Notes: generated by a model from the letters alone, not told the origin. Shown: positions 34,027 to 43,293, numbered from the stretch's first letter. The stretch: DNA of 64,000 bases from Mesorhizobium sp. Z1-4 (GCF_004000235.1 NZ_RCIO01000007.1:1-64000), one strand, 5' to 3'. Numbers and translations: made by a program.

Positions 34027-34542
34027 CTATTCGGTGGCCGTGGCCTCTGCGCTCTCGGCTGCCTTTGCCTCAGCAGCCTTCTCGGCAGCAAGCGCCTCGG
34101 CGGCTGCGACCTTCTCAGCCTCGAGGCGGGCCTTCTCGGCCAGAAGCGCCTGGCGCTCCTCGTCGTTCAGCTTGCGAGCGCGCACGCCGGTGTTTTCCGA
34201 AATACGGGCCGACTTGCCGCGGCGGTCGCGCAGGTAATAGAGCTTGGCGCGGCGCACCTTGCCGCGGCGAACCACCTCGACGCCCTCGACCAGCGGTGAA
34301 TAGACCGGGAACACGCGCTCGACGCCTTCGCCATAGGAAATCTTGCGGACGGTGAAGTTTTCCTGGAAGCCGGAGCCGGAACGGGCAATGCAGACGCCTT
34401 CATAGGCCTGCACGCGCGTACGGGTACCTTCAGTCACGCGCACGTTGACACGCACTGTGTCACCGGGCTGGAATTCTGGAAGCTTGCGCTTTTCTGCGAT
34501 CTTCGCGGCCTGTTCGGCCTCGAGCTGACGGATGATATCCAT
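34027..34542 (-). CDS. rplS: 50S ribosomal protein L19
   Basis: 171 residues. The core (residues 1-120) is standard L19, ending [20 protein letters not shown] 45-residue Ala/Glu/Lys-rich tail makes it longer than the usual 115-130 residues; such tails are known in alphaproteobacterial L19. ATG at 34542 has GAGG upstream. A terminator follows. In most bacteria it follows trmD; here an oppositely oriented gene intervenes. Confidence 0.97.
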   Translation of the reverse strand: MDIIRQLEAEQAAKIAEKRKLPEFQPGDTVRVNVRVTEGTRTRVQAYEGVCIARSGSGFQENFTVRKISYGEGVERVFPVYSPLVEGVEVVRRGKVRRAKLYYLRDRRGKSARISENTGVRARKLNDEERQALLAEKARLEAEKVAAAEALAAEKAAEAKAAESAEATATE

Positions 34543-34800
34543 CGCTACAACCTCTTCTTGTTCTCGACAGCCAGAGCGCCCGACGCTCGCCTTGCAGTTC
34601 AGGACCGCTTGGTTATGCCGCTCCGAAACCGGATTGGCAGGGGCGATATCCCGTCCTTCGTTGACGGTTTTGCCGGGTTTTTCCCGGATCGGCGGCGCTG
34701 TTACACGTTTCGGCGGGGTTTGTCACCTCCAAACACGTACTTTTTGCGTGCCGGGCTGACAGGAAAGGCCGGCGCGAGCGGCGGGCTTGTCTGTTCTTCC

Positions 34801-35592
34801 ATGCCTCTCTATGAGGAGCCATCGAACGGACTGCCTGCCTTGACACTTCTCCTTGCCTTTATCCTGTTTATTGCCGGTTTCGTCTCCGGCGCGGTCAACG
34901 CCGTCGCAGGCGGCGGTACCTTCATCACATTCGGCGCCCTGTCGCTGGCCGGCATCGCACCGATATCGGCCAATGCAACGTCGTCCATCGCCCAGTTTCC
35001 GGGTTATGTCTCCTCAACCCTGGCCTACTGGGCCGACATCAAGGCGATGTGGCGCGGTGCGCTGATCTTCTGCATCGTTTCGGCTGCGGGCGCGCTGGCA
35101 GGCGCCCTCATCCTGCTGTCGCTCGACAACCCGTCCTTCCGGTCAATGGTGCCCTGGCTCCTGATAGCGGCTACCGCGCTTTTCGCCGCAGGGCCCTGGC
35201 TGAAGCCAAAGCCGCGCGCCGCAGATGGCGCGGGCGGCAATCCGATGGTCGGCCGTCTGGTCCAGTTTCTGACCTCGATCTATGGCGGGTTTTTTGGTGC
35301 CGGCATGGGCATCATGATGCTGGCGACGCTGGGTCTTACCGAGCGCGGCGACTACCACCATCTCAACGCGCTGAAAAACATGCTCTCGATCGTGATCGCG
35401 GCAGTTGCGATCGTGGTTTTTGTGTCCGGCGGGGTGATCGCCTGGTACGAGGCGATCGTCATGATCCCCGGGGTGGCGGCCGGCGGTTATGCCGGCGTGT
35501 GGATTGCAAGGCGCGTGCCGCAGAATGCCGTGCGCGGCTTCGTCATCGCCGTGGGGCTCTTCCTGGCCGGATACTATTTCGTCACCGGCTGA
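34801..35592 (+). CDS. TSUP-family sulfite/organosulfur exporter-like protein
   Basis: 263 residues, about eight membrane segments, the TauE/SafE pattern with [22 protein letters not shown] at the start and a repeat half at [18 protein letters not shown]. Transports sulfite, sulfonates or related anions in known members. It lies on the opposite strand between rplS and trmD, and its end overlaps the end of trmD by 19 bases. The start has no strong site; ATG at 34801 is the best placed. Confidence 0.86.
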   Translation: MPLYEEPSNGLPALTLLLAFILFIAGFVSGAVNAVAGGGTFITFGALSLAGIAPISANATSSIAQFPGYVSSTLAYWADIKAMWRGALIFCIVSAAGALAGALILLSLDNPSFRSMVPWLLIAATALFAAGPWLKPKPRAADGAGGNPMVGRLVQFLTSIYGGFFGAGMGIMMLATLGLTERGDYHHLNALKNMLSIVIAAVAIVVFVSGGVIAWYEAIVMIPGVAAGGYAGVWIARRVPQNAVRGFVIAVGLFLAGYYFVTG

Positions 35593-36278
35593 GCGGATCG
35601 CGGCAACAGATCGGGCCGGCGCTCGGCGGTCAGCTTGCGTGCCTCGTCGCGCCGCCATGCGGCGATCCTGGCGTGGTTGCCGGATGTGAGAATCTCGGGG
35701 ATCGTCAGCCCCTCGAACTCCTGCGGACGAGTGTAATGCGGATGTTCCAGCAGCCCGGTCTCGAAGCTCTCCTCGGTACCGGAGGCCTCGTTGCCCATGA
35801 CGCCCGGCAACAGCCGCACCACAGCATCAAGCAACACCAGGGCAGCCGGCTCGCCGCCTGAGAGAATGTAGTCGCCGACGGAGACTTCCTCCAGGCCGCG
35901 GGCGTCGATCACGCGCTGATCCACTCCCTCGAAGCGGCCGCACAGAATCACCGCGCCGCCGCCGCCGGCCAGCTCGCGCACGCGCTTCTGGTTGAGCGGC
36001 TTGCCGCGCGGGCTCATCAGCAGCCTGGGGCGGTCATCGCCCTTCGGCGATGCCGCGTCGATCGTGCGGGCCAGCACATCGGCGCGCATTACCATGCCGG
36101 CGCCGCCGCCGGCAGGCGTGTCATCGACATTGCGATGTCTGCCCTCGGCGAAATCGCGGATCTGGACCGCCTCCAGCGACCAGGCACCGTCATCCAGGGC
36201 CCGGCCGGCAAGCGAATGACCAAGCGCGCCCGGAAACATCTCCGGATAAAGCGTGAGAACGGTGGCGCGGAACGTCAC
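35574..36278 (-). CDS. trmD: tRNA (guanine-N1)-methyltransferase
   Basis: 234 residues from a GTG at 36278 overlapping the rimM stop (GTGA). SPOUT knot region is [52 protein letters not shown]. Methylates G37 in tRNAs with a 3'-adjacent G, preventing frameshifts. Coupled to rimM. Its 3' end overlaps the convergent TSUP gene by 19 bases. Confidence 0.96.
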   Translation of the reverse strand: MTFRATVLTLYPEMFPGALGHSLAGRALDDGAWSLEAVQIRDFAEGRHRNVDDTPAGGGAGMVMRADVLARTIDAASPKGDDRPRLLMSPRGKPLNQKRVRELAGGGGAVILCGRFEGVDQRVIDARGLEEVSVGDYILSGGEPAALVLLDAVVRLLPGVMGNEASGTEESFETGLLEHPHYTRPQEFEGLTIPEILTSGNHARIAAWRRDEARKLTAERRPDLLPRSAQPVTK

Positions 36279-36880
36279 CGATTGCCGCCTGCGTCGTGCG
36301 GGCCGCGGGGGCGTCGGCGGGCGTCGAATTCCCTGGGCTCGCCGGGATGCTCGTCTTCGTCTTCGGTTTCCAGCAGGCCGGCGGCAGCGGCGTCGACCGT
36401 GACCGAGCCGGCCTTGAGATCGACAGCCGGAACCGCATCGCGGGTAAAGGGGATGAGCACGGTGCCGCCCGAGCTGCGCTCGATTTCTATGATGTCGCCG
36501 CCGCCGAAATCGTGAAAGGCGACGATGCGGCCGAGCATTTCGTTGCCGTCGCCGCGCACCGCGAGGCCGATCAGGTCGGCATGGTAAAACTCGTCCTCGT
36601 CCAGATCGTCCGGCAGCTGGGCACGGTCGACAAACAGCGCCACGCCGTTCAGCGCCTCGGCCGCATCCCGGTCCGTCACCTGGCGAAAGCGCACGACGAC
36701 CACGTTCTTGGCCGGCCGGATGTCGGCAATGTCGAACTGCCGCCCGTCGGTTGCGAAAAGCGGACCATAGTCTCCCAGCGCAAGCGGGTCGCCAGTATAA
36801 GTCTTTACCCGCAATTCGCCCTTGATACCGTGCGGGGCACCGATAACGGCCATCTGAACGGGGTTTTCCGGTTTCGGCAT
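36275..36880 (-). CDS. rimM: 16S rRNA processing protein RimM
   Basis: 201 residues from the ATG at 36880 with CGAGGA upstream. N-terminal RimM domain ([24 protein letters not shown]) and a PRC-barrel-like C-terminal domain ([34 protein letters not shown]). The last 30 residues are charged and disordered. Assists 30S maturation. The usual upstream neighbour rpsP is missing; instead a divergent small gene and xerC follow. Confidence 0.95.
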   Translation of the reverse strand: MPKPENPVQMAVIGAPHGIKGELRVKTYTGDPLALGDYGPLFATDGRQFDIADIRPAKNVVVVRFRQVTDRDAAEALNGVALFVDRAQLPDDLDEDEFYHADLIGLAVRGDGNEMLGRIVAFHDFGGGDIIEIERSSGGTVLIPFTRDAVPAVDLKAGSVTVDAAAAGLLETEDEDEHPGEPREFDARRRPRGPHDAGGNR

Positions 36881-37012
36881 GTCGAACAATCCTCGGGCAA
36901 ACGCGTAGTCGCACAGCGCCGTCATTTCAACTCGGATGACGCGGCCAATCGCTTCATCCAATAATAACCCGCATTTGCCACGATTCTGAGAGAACGATTG
37001 TGGTGAACCGGA

Positions 37013-37231
37013 ATGCGAGCGACGAAGGTGAAGTCCAAACTGCGCAAGACAGGCATCGTGCTGATTGTGCTGGCAATCGCGTGCCGGATCGCCGAAGCCA
37101 TGTTTTATGGCGATGTCGGCCCCGACGGGGTTTTGCGGGAAAGCTGGTTCCTGCCGCTGACATTCATCTTTCTGGCCCCCGGATTTGTCGCGCTGGCGGC
37201 TTCGGTCATCTTGCGTCGTGGCAATGGCTAG
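37013..37231 (+). CDS. small membrane protein upstream of xerC
   Basis: 72 residues with two predicted membrane helices (about 12-28 and 46-66). It overlaps the xerC start by 8 bases, so it is co-transcribed. No family recognised. It parallels the small membrane gene directly before xerD at 20596. Confidence 0.6.
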   Translation: MRATKVKSKLRKTGIVLIVLAIACRIAEAMFYGDVGPDGVLRESWFLPLTFIFLAPGFVALAASVILRRGNG

Positions 37232-38171
37232 CATGGCCGATTTTATCGTCACCGCGAAACCGGACCTCGCCGCAGCACGCACCGAATGGCTGGACGGGCT
37301 CGCGGCCGAGCGGCGCATGGCACGTCTCACCGTAGAGGCCTATGAACGCGATACGCGGCAGTTCCTGGTCTTCCTTACCGGTCACCTCGGCGAACCACCC
37401 GGCATTTCGGATATTGCCGACCTCAAGGCGATCGATTTCCGCGCTTTTCTGGCGGCACGCCGCAACGACGGGGCCGGCGCACGCACGCTTGGCCGCGGGC
37501 TCGCGGGGATACGGTCCATGCTGCGTTTTTTCGAACGGCGTGGCCTTGCCAGCTCGGCAGGCGCAAACGCCATCCGGTCCCCGCGCAAACCGAAATCGCT
37601 GCCCAAGCCGCTGACGGCCGGCGATGCGCTGCGCGCGACAGCGGTTGCCGAACAGCTTGCGGAAGAGCCCTGGATCGCGGCGCGCAATGCAGCGGTACTG
37701 ACCCTGCTTTACGGCTGCGGGTTGCGCATCTCGGAGGCGCTGGGGCTGACGGCGGAGCAGGTTCCGGCCAAGGCGGGACCGGTGTTGCAGGTCGCGGGCA
37801 AGGGTGGCAAGACGCGGCTTGTGCCTGTCCTGCCCGCTGCGATTCAGGCAATCGAAGACTACCGCTGCCAATGCCCCTATGTACTCGATGCGGGAAAGCC
37901 GCTTTTTCGGGGCGCGCGGGGCGGGCCGCTGGCGCCCGCGATCATCCAGCGCGAGATGAAGAAACTGCGGTCTGCGCTCGATCTGCCTGACAGCGCTACG
38001 CCGCATGCGCTCAGGCACTCCTTCGCCACCCACCTTCTGGGGCGTGGCGGCGATCTGCGTGCAATCCAGGAATTGCTTGGCCATGCCAGCCTTTCGACCA
38101 CACAGGTCTATACCGGTGTCGACACCGAGCGCCTGCTTGCCGCCTATGAAGCCGCGCACCCCCGCGCTTAA
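37224..38171 (+). CDS. xerC: site-specific tyrosine recombinase XerC
   Basis: 315 residues. Catalytic residues: Arg in GLRISEALGL, Lys in GKGGKTRLVPVL, HALRHSFATHLL and LLGHASLSTTQVYTGVD with the nucleophilic Tyr. Partner of XerD in dimer resolution. A second in-frame ATG at 37233 is an equally likely start. The preceding small membrane ORF overlaps it. Confidence 0.94.
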   Translation: MASMADFIVTAKPDLAAARTEWLDGLAAERRMARLTVEAYERDTRQFLVFLTGHLGEPPGISDIADLKAIDFRAFLAARRNDGAGARTLGRGLAGIRSMLRFFERRGLASSAGANAIRSPRKPKSLPKPLTAGDALRATAVAEQLAEEPWIAARNAAVLTLLYGCGLRISEALGLTAEQVPAKAGPVLQVAGKGGKTRLVPVLPAAIQAIEDYRCQCPYVLDAGKPLFRGARGGPLAPAIIQREMKKLRSALDLPDSATPHALRHSFATHLLGRGGDLRAIQELLGHASLSTTQVYTGVDTERLLAAYEAAHPRA

Positions 38172-38206
38172 CGTTTTTGCTGCAATTCGGCGCTAGCGTG
38201 CCGGCC

Positions 38207-39280
38207 ATGATGCAAGAGACGGAACCACATAGCCGATTTCCGACCGCGTTTGTCGGCCTGCTCGCGATCGCCAACTGGCTGCTGATCGCGGCGCTGGCGG
38301 CCGCATTCGTGGTTTTCGCGCGGCCGGCGGCGGCAGAAGTGGTGTGCAGCGGCGAAAACATGTTCGCGGCGATGGAGCGCGACGATCCGGCGCTTGCAGC
38401 ATCGCTGCGCGCGGAAGCGGCTTCAACGCCGAATGGCAAGGGGCTGTTGTGGCGCATCGAAAACGCCGAAGGCAAGCCGTCATGGCTGTTCGGCACGATG
38501 CACATGACCGACCCGCGCGTGCTGGCGCTGACCCAGGAGGCGCAGGAAGCTTTCGATGCTTCGAACACTGTAGTTATCGAAACCACGGATATTCTCGATC
38601 AGTCGAAAATGACGGCGGTCATGGCGAACCGTCCGGAACTGATGATGTTCACCGGGCCCGAAACGCTGTCGTCGGTGATTCCTGAAGAAGACAGGGCGCT
38701 GGTGGCCGAAGGGCTTTCCGAGCGCGGTGTGCCGCTGGCCGCTGTCGAGAAGATGAAGCCCTGGATCATTGCGGCGCTGGTCGCGTTGCCGGCCTGCGAA
38801 CTCAACCGAAAGGCACAGCAGGCGCTGGTGCTCGACGCCAAGCTTGCCGCCGACGCCCAGGCAAGCGGTAAGGCACTCGAAGGGCTGGAAACGGCCGAAA
38901 GCCAGCTTGAAGCGATGGCGTCGCTGCCGATGGAGCTGCATGTTGAAGGGCTGGTCGAGACATTGAAGCTCGGCGACCGGATCGACGACGTCATGGAAAC
39001 CATGATCCAGCTCTATCTGGCTGGCGAAACCGGGCTGTTCTGGCCGTTTTTCGGTGCCGTGCTGCCGGGCAGCGACGGCGAGGAAGGCGGCTATGCCGAA
39101 TTTCAGGAAGTCATGGTTTCGACCCGCAACCGCGGCATGTACGAGGGTGCGTTGCCGCTGATCGAAGCCGGCGGCGCATTCGTGGCCGTAGGTGCGCTGC
39201 ATCTGCCTGGAGAGGACGGGCTTATTTCGCTCTTCAGGGAGGGCGGGTTCAAGGTCGAGCCCATGGGCCTGCAGAATTAG
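38207..39280 (+). CDS. TraB/GumN family protein
   Basis: 357 residues from the ATG at 38207. One N-terminal membrane helix or signal anchor (residues 15-43), then a TraB/GumN domain with the paired motifs LFGTMHMTDPRV near the start and GAFVAVGALHLPGEDGLI near the end, whose GxxH residues suggest a metalloprotease-like Tiki/TraB fold. Function in bacteria is not established. It lies 35 bases after xerC. Confidence 0.85.
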   Translation: MMQETEPHSRFPTAFVGLLAIANWLLIAALAAAFVVFARPAAAEVVCSGENMFAAMERDDPALAASLRAEAASTPNGKGLLWRIENAEGKPSWLFGTMHMTDPRVLALTQEAQEAFDASNTVVIETTDILDQSKMTAVMANRPELMMFTGPETLSSVIPEEDRALVAEGLSERGVPLAAVEKMKPWIIAALVALPACELNRKAQQALVLDAKLAADAQASGKALEGLETAESQLEAMASLPMELHVEGLVETLKLGDRIDDVMETMIQLYLAGETGLFWPFFGAVLPGSDGEEGGYAEFQEVMVSTRNRGMYEGALPLIEAGGAFVAVGALHLPGEDGLISLFREGGFKVEPMGLQN

Positions 39281-39400
39281 GCCGAACACCGGCCATACAG
39301 GCCATCTTACAAGCCGTCATCTGATTTGAATTGCGGAGCCGCCCGCCCGCCATTTTCGCGCGCCATATTTCCTTCGCCTGCCAATGAAGGGAGTAGAACG

Positions 39401-39700
39401 ATGATCAACGATCCCAAGTTCAATGACCCGCTCTATCCGCGGAATCCTTCGCTCGGATACGGTTCCGAGGGCCCGAACGACAGGCCGCCGGAGGTGCGTT
39501 CCAGCGCCGGCGGCATGACATTTGCCATTGTCGGCATGCTCGTGGCGCTTTTTGTCGCCGGTGTTGTGGTCTTCTCGGGCGGCGAGGATATCGACCCGAC
39601 CCAGACCGCCAGCCCTGGCATCGAGCGACAGGTTGAGCCGCAGCCCGGCGAAGCGCCTGCAGAAATCCTGCCGATCGAGCCGGCACAGCCGGCCGAGTAG
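39401..39700 (+). CDS. small single-span membrane protein
   Basis: 99 residues from the ATG at 39401 with GAAGGGAG upstream. A polar N-terminus rich in Pro and Asn, one membrane helix (about 39-58, MTFAIVGMLVALFVAGVVVF) and a Pro/Glu-rich tail. No known domain. Ends before a strong hairpin at 39721. Confidence 0.65.
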   Translation: MINDPKFNDPLYPRNPSLGYGSEGPNDRPPEVRSSAGGMTFAIVGMLVALFVAGVVVFSGGEDIDPTQTASPGIERQVEPQPGEAPAEILPIEPAQPAE

Positions 39701-39720
39701 GTCTACCCGATCAAACGAAC

Positions 39721-39747
39721 GCGGCCGCGGAGATGATCCGCGGCCGC
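39721..39747. terminator. strong hairpin between convergent genes
   Basis: GCGGCCGCGG-AGATGAT-CCGCGGCCGC, a perfect 10-bp GC stem, between the small membrane gene and asd, which converge. There is no T-run on either side. It probably acts as a bidirectional terminator or barrier. Confidence 0.55.
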
Positions 39748-39777
39748 GCTTCAATGTCCGGCAGTCGGGTCGGCCGT

Positions 39778-40812
39778 TCAGGCCGCCTGCTTTTTGGGCT
39801 GGATAAGCCCGCGAGCAACCAGAAGCTCGGCGATCTGGATCGTGTTGAGGGCGGCGCCCTTGCGCAGATTGTCGGAGACGACCCACATGTTCAGCGCATT
39901 GTCGAGGGTGGAATCCTCGCGGATGCGCGAAATGAACGTGGCATCGTCGCCCGCTGCCTCAACAGGCGTGACGTAACCGCCGTCCTCCGCCTTGTCGACG
40001 ACCAGGCAGCCCGGCGCATCGCGCAGGATCTCGCGCGCCTCGTCGGCCGTAATCGGCTTCTCGAACTCGATGTTCACCGCTTCCGAATGGCCGATGAAGA
40101 CAGGCACGCGCACGCAAGTTGCGGTGAGCTTGATCTTCGGGTCGAGCATCTTCTTGGTCTCGGCGACCATCTTCCACTCTTCCTTGGTCGAACCGTCTTC
40201 CATGAAGACGTCGATATGGGGAATGACGTTGAAGGCGATGCGCTTGGTGAACTTCTTCTGCTCAACCGGGTCGGCAACGAAGACGGCGCGGGTCTGCGTG
40301 AACAGTTCGTCCATGCCATCCTTGCCGGCGCCCGACACCGACTGATAGGTCGCAACCACAACACGCTTGATCGTTGCGCGGTCATGCAGCGGCTTCAGCG
40401 CTACGACGAGCTGTGCGGTCGAGCAGTTGGGGTTGGCGATGATGTTCTTTTTCGTGAAGCCTTCGACCGCGTCCGGGTTCACCTCGGGCACGATCAGAGG
40501 CACTTCGGCGTCGTAACGCCAGGCCGATGAGTTATCGATGACAACGCAGCCCTGCTTGCCGATTCTGGGCGACCATTCCTTGGAAACCGATCCGCCGGCC
40601 GACATCAGGCACAGGTCGGTGTCGGAGAAATCGTACGATTCCAGCGCCCGCACCTTCAGCGTGGCATCGCCGTAGGAGACTTCGCTGCCAACCGAGCGCC
40701 GCGACGCGAGCGGCACGACTTCGTCCGCGGGAAAGCCGCGTTCTTCCAGGATGTTGAGCATCTCCCGGCCAACATTGCCGGTAGCGCCTGCGACTGCGAT
40801 CTTGAAACCCAT
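39778..40812 (-). CDS. asd: aspartate-semialdehyde dehydrogenase
   Basis: 344 residues. N-terminal NADP fold VAGATGNVGREMLNIL, catalytic Cys in NPNCSTAQLVV, and the HIDVFMEDG and RVPVFIGHSEAV substrate-binding regions of the Asd family. It makes aspartate semialdehyde, the branch precursor of lysine/diaminopimelate, threonine, methionine and isoleucine. Ribosome-binding site AGAGGA lies ten bases upstream. The 350-base leader holds a Thr/Lys-rich leader peptide and hairpins, so attenuation by threonine or lysine is proposed. Confidence 0.96.
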   Translation of the reverse strand: MGFKIAVAGATGNVGREMLNILEERGFPADEVVPLASRRSVGSEVSYGDATLKVRALESYDFSDTDLCLMSAGGSVSKEWSPRIGKQGCVVIDNSSAWRYDAEVPLIVPEVNPDAVEGFTKKNIIANPNCSTAQLVVALKPLHDRATIKRVVVATYQSVSGAGKDGMDELFTQTRAVFVADPVEQKKFTKRIAFNVIPHIDVFMEDGSTKEEWKMVAETKKMLDPKIKLTATCVRVPVFIGHSEAVNIEFEKPITADEAREILRDAPGCLVVDKAEDGGYVTPVEAAGDDATFISRIREDSTLDNALNMWVVSDNLRKGAALNTIQIAELLVARGLIQPKKQAA

Positions 40813-40819
40813 GATTCTA

Positions 40820-40925
40820 AGGTCCTCTGGTCCTCTCCGCTTTCGCCGCGATGCCCGGGAAACGTCCGTTCGGGATCCGGCTACTTCCCCGGCGGACCCG
40901 GGGAGAGAGCAGGCGGCCGCAGGGG
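40820..40925 (-). promoter_or_regulatory. candidate attenuator region upstream of asd
   Basis: After the leader-peptide stop the RNA can form CCCCGG-GTCCG-CCGGGG (40887-40903). Its loop GTCCG can instead pair with CGGAC further on, and CTCTCTCC (complement of 40901-40908) can pair with GGAGAG just before the asd ribosome-binding site (complement of 40831-40838). These are mutually exclusive folds. No U-run follows, so control may act on translation or through Rho. Confidence 0.45.
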
Positions 40926-41036
40926 TCAGACCGTCGTGGTCTTCGTTTTGGCCGTGGTTTTTGTGATGGAGGCAAATGCGGCTGCACCGGCTGCAAGCCG
41001 GGCGTCGCGGTATATGCTGACGGTGTGACCGTGCAT
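40926..41036 (-). CDS. Thr/Lys-rich leader peptide of asd
   Basis: 36 codons starting at the ATG at 41036, preceded by AGGGAG seven bases upstream. The last third reads ITKTTAKTKTTTV then TGA: seven threonine and three lysine codons within eleven. It ends about 114 bases before asd, whose product feeds both threonine and lysine synthesis. The codon run, good ribosome-binding site and downstream hairpins match a classical amino-acid attenuator such as thrL of enteric bacteria. It was too short to be called by usual gene-length cut-offs. Confidence 0.72.
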   Translation of the reverse strand: MHGHTVSIYRDARLAAGAAAFASITKTTAKTKTTTV

Positions 41037-41159
41037 CGTTTGCTCCCTGGGCGAGGCATCGTGTTCATGCATCGCAAATCCGCGCGCCTAATGACGCCGT
41101 TCGCGCCAAGAGTCAATCGGATTGGGCGTTTTGGCCGAGTGAGCTGCCGATGGCGGCCG

Positions 41160-41552
41160 CTAGACCGGCTCGTCCGGATAGGGCAAGTCGTCCAGCGAAA
41201 CGTTGATGAAGTCGGGTTCGGGCGTCACCGGAAAGCGGACGGCGGAAATGTATTCCCGCTTTTCCATCACGGCTTTGACCGCACGGTGCATGCCGTCCAT
41301 CAGCCGTCCCTCGGCGCAGAGAATGACCGGGTGGCTCAAATCCGTCTCCATGACCAATGCCATGTGATGGGCGAGGGATCGCGGTGTCGCCACTGCGCCC
41401 GGCTCCTGATACCACCAGTTCTCATCGAGTTCGGCGATGTCGCCAAGCGGAATATCGATGCGCGGCAGGTTCCGTGACGCGCGGACAAGTTTGTGAACGT
41501 CCCAGATGCGGGTATCGGGTCCAGCCAGACGGAGATGGTATTGTTTTCTCAT
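41160..41552 (-). CDS. ParB-like (sulfiredoxin-fold) protein of unknown function
   Basis: 130 residues. The C-terminal half contains VILCAEGRLMDGMHRAVKAVMEKREYISAVRF, close to the GxxxDGxHRxxAAL pattern of ParB/sulfiredoxin nuclease-like domains. It lacks the helix-turn-helix of true ParB, so a segregation role is unlikely. It is divergent from the cold-shock/DUF805 gene. Confidence 0.6.
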   Translation of the reverse strand: MRKQYHLRLAGPDTRIWDVHKLVRASRNLPRIDIPLGDIAELDENWWYQEPGAVATPRSLAHHMALVMETDLSHPVILCAEGRLMDGMHRAVKAVMEKREYISAVRFPVTPEPDFINVSLDDLPYPDEPV

Positions 41553-41685
41553 GTTCCGACGTCTTTTGACGGTGGCAGTAGCCGATTGAACTATCCGGTG
41601 GCGCCCATCCGTTCAATCGTCGGCCTTGTTGACAGACCAGCCCTGCGCAGGGAACCTCTCGCGGGCAAAACGGGAGAGGCGAATT

Positions 41686-42387
41686 TTGAAGAGCGGCGAG
41701 ATCATTTATTTCGACGGCAACAGGGGCACCGGGTTCATTACCGGAAACGACGGCAACCGTTATGTGTTTGACGTCACCGACCTCGCCAACGACCAGCCGG
41801 CCTCCAAGGGTGCGAAGGTCAGCTTTGCGGCCGATGGCGACCGGGCGCGCGCGATTACGCCGCAGTTGGCGCCCGCCGCCGCCCGGCATGCCGCCGCCGC
41901 GGCTACCCCTTGGGGCGTCGCGGACACTGCCGACGGCATGCCGCCGATATCCGGTGCTATCGATCCCGACGGGCCGCCAGCCAGCCCGGGGCTCATCGGC
42001 TATTTCCGCTATTGCGTGACCAGGGGCTATGTGCGTTTCAGCGGCCGGGCACGGCGGCGCGAATATTGGAGCTTTGTCGTTGTCGCGCTGATCGGGTTCG
42101 CCGTCGCGGGCGGTCTCGGATATGTGGTGGGTACCGCGCTCGGTTTCGACGAGGCGGAGGAGCCCACAATATCGGCACTCGCCATCAGCGTGTTCTGGCT
42201 CTATCTGCTTTTGCCGTCGATGGCGGTGCTCTTCCGCCGTCTGCACGATATCGGCCTGTCCGGCTGGTTCTGGCTGCTTGCCTTCGTGCCGATGTTCGGT
42301 TCGCTGATCATCCTGGTGATGATGCTGATCGGCTCGCAGAAGCATGACAACAAATGGGGTCCGGTGCCGACCGGAGCTCACGTCTAG
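41686..42387 (+). CDS. cold-shock-like domain fused to DUF805 membrane domain
   Basis: 233 residues from a TTG at 41686 with GGGAGAGG upstream. Residues 1-50 (GEIIYFDGNRGTGFITGNDG...) resemble a cold-shock/OB domain, with GxGFI. An Ala/Pro linker follows, then from residue 105 a DUF805 domain with RRREYWSF, three membrane helices and the FRRLHDIGLSGWFWLL motif. The fusion would put a nucleic-acid-binding-like domain on the inner membrane. Function unknown. Confidence 0.75.
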   Translation: MKSGEIIYFDGNRGTGFITGNDGNRYVFDVTDLANDQPASKGAKVSFAADGDRARAITPQLAPAAARHAAAAATPWGVADTADGMPPISGAIDPDGPPASPGLIGYFRYCVTRGYVRFSGRARRREYWSFVVVALIGFAVAGGLGYVVGTALGFDEAEEPTISALAISVFWLYLLLPSMAVLFRRLHDIGLSGWFWLLAFVPMFGSLIILVMMLIGSQKHDNKWGPVPTGAHV

Positions 42388-42419
42388 AGCGCTGCCGCTA
42401 AAGCTCGCGCCGGCGACGC

Positions 42420-43244
42420 CTAGGCCCAGAAGGCCGGAACGGTTTCTTCAAGCCGCGGGCCGACACGCAGCGGTGCAACCTTTTCCGCCAGCCCCGTACG
42501 GTCCGATATCTCGACGCCGACCCCGCACACGGTGGCGGGGCCGCCCGCGGCCTCGAAACGGCCCTTCGGCACCTTGGAGAGAAACCGGTTCAGCGGCTCC
42601 TCCTTGTCGAAGCCGAGCGAGGAATCGTAGTCGCCGCACATACCGGCGTCGGTCATATAGGCCGTACCCCCGTTCAGGATCTGATGGTCGCCGGTCGGCT
42701 GGTGCGTGTGGGTGCCGACCACCATCGAGACGCGTCCGTCGACAAAATGCGCGAAGCACATCTTTTCCGACGTTGCCTCGGCGTGGAAATCGATCACCGC
42801 GGCATCCGCCTGATGCCCCAGCGGCGCGGCGGCCAGTATCTGCTCGGCGGCGTGGAACGGGTCGTCGAGCTCGGGGTGCATGAAAACGCGGCCCATAATG
42901 TTGGCGACCAGAATGCTGGCGCCATTCTTTGCCGTGAACAGGCCCGAACCGTGGCCCGGCGTGCCCTGCGGGAAGTTGGCGGGCCGCAGAAAGCGCTCCT
43001 GATGCGGAGCGAACATCAGCGCCTCCTTCTGATCCCAGACATGGTTGCCTGTGGTGACGACGTCGGCACCGGCGTTCAGCGTCTGGATCAGAATTTCTTC
43101 GGTGATACCGAAGCCGCCGGCCGCGTTCTCGCCATTGACGATGACGAAATCCAGCCTGAAGTCGGAGATGAGACCCGGGAGCTTGTCCCAGACGGCGGTG
43201 CGTCCGGACCGGCCAACCATGTCGCCGAGAAAGAGTAAGCGCAT
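42420..43244 (-). CDS. YmdB-like metallophosphoesterase (TIGR00282 family)
   Basis: 274 residues, the family length. MRLLFLGDMVGRSGR, VNGENAAGGFG, TTGNHVWDQKE, DFHAEATSEK and VVGTHTHQPTGDHQIL provide the metal-binding Asp, Asn, Glu and His residues. Relatives hydrolyse 2',3'-cyclic nucleotides and affect RNA levels. It follows the formyl-THF cyclo-ligase gene by 49 bases, so the two are co-transcribed. Confidence 0.92.
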   Translation of the reverse strand: MRLLFLGDMVGRSGRTAVWDKLPGLISDFRLDFVIVNGENAAGGFGITEEILIQTLNAGADVVTTGNHVWDQKEALMFAPHQERFLRPANFPQGTPGHGSGLFTAKNGASILVANIMGRVFMHPELDDPFHAAEQILAAAPLGHQADAAVIDFHAEATSEKMCFAHFVDGRVSMVVGTHTHQPTGDHQILNGGTAYMTDAGMCGDYDSSLGFDKEEPLNRFLSKVPKGRFEAAGGPATVCGVGVEISDRTGLAEKVAPLRVGPRLEETVPAFWA

Positions 43245-43293
43245 GAGATTGTGTCTAGCGTGGTTTTTGCCTGAGGCAAGCGAAGAAGACCGG

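Noticed and set aside
40817-41116. A 99-codon minus-strand frame upstream of asd
   Set aside because: Low-complexity Pro/Arg sequence with no ribosome-binding site; the better interpretation is the 36-codon leader peptide in another frame.
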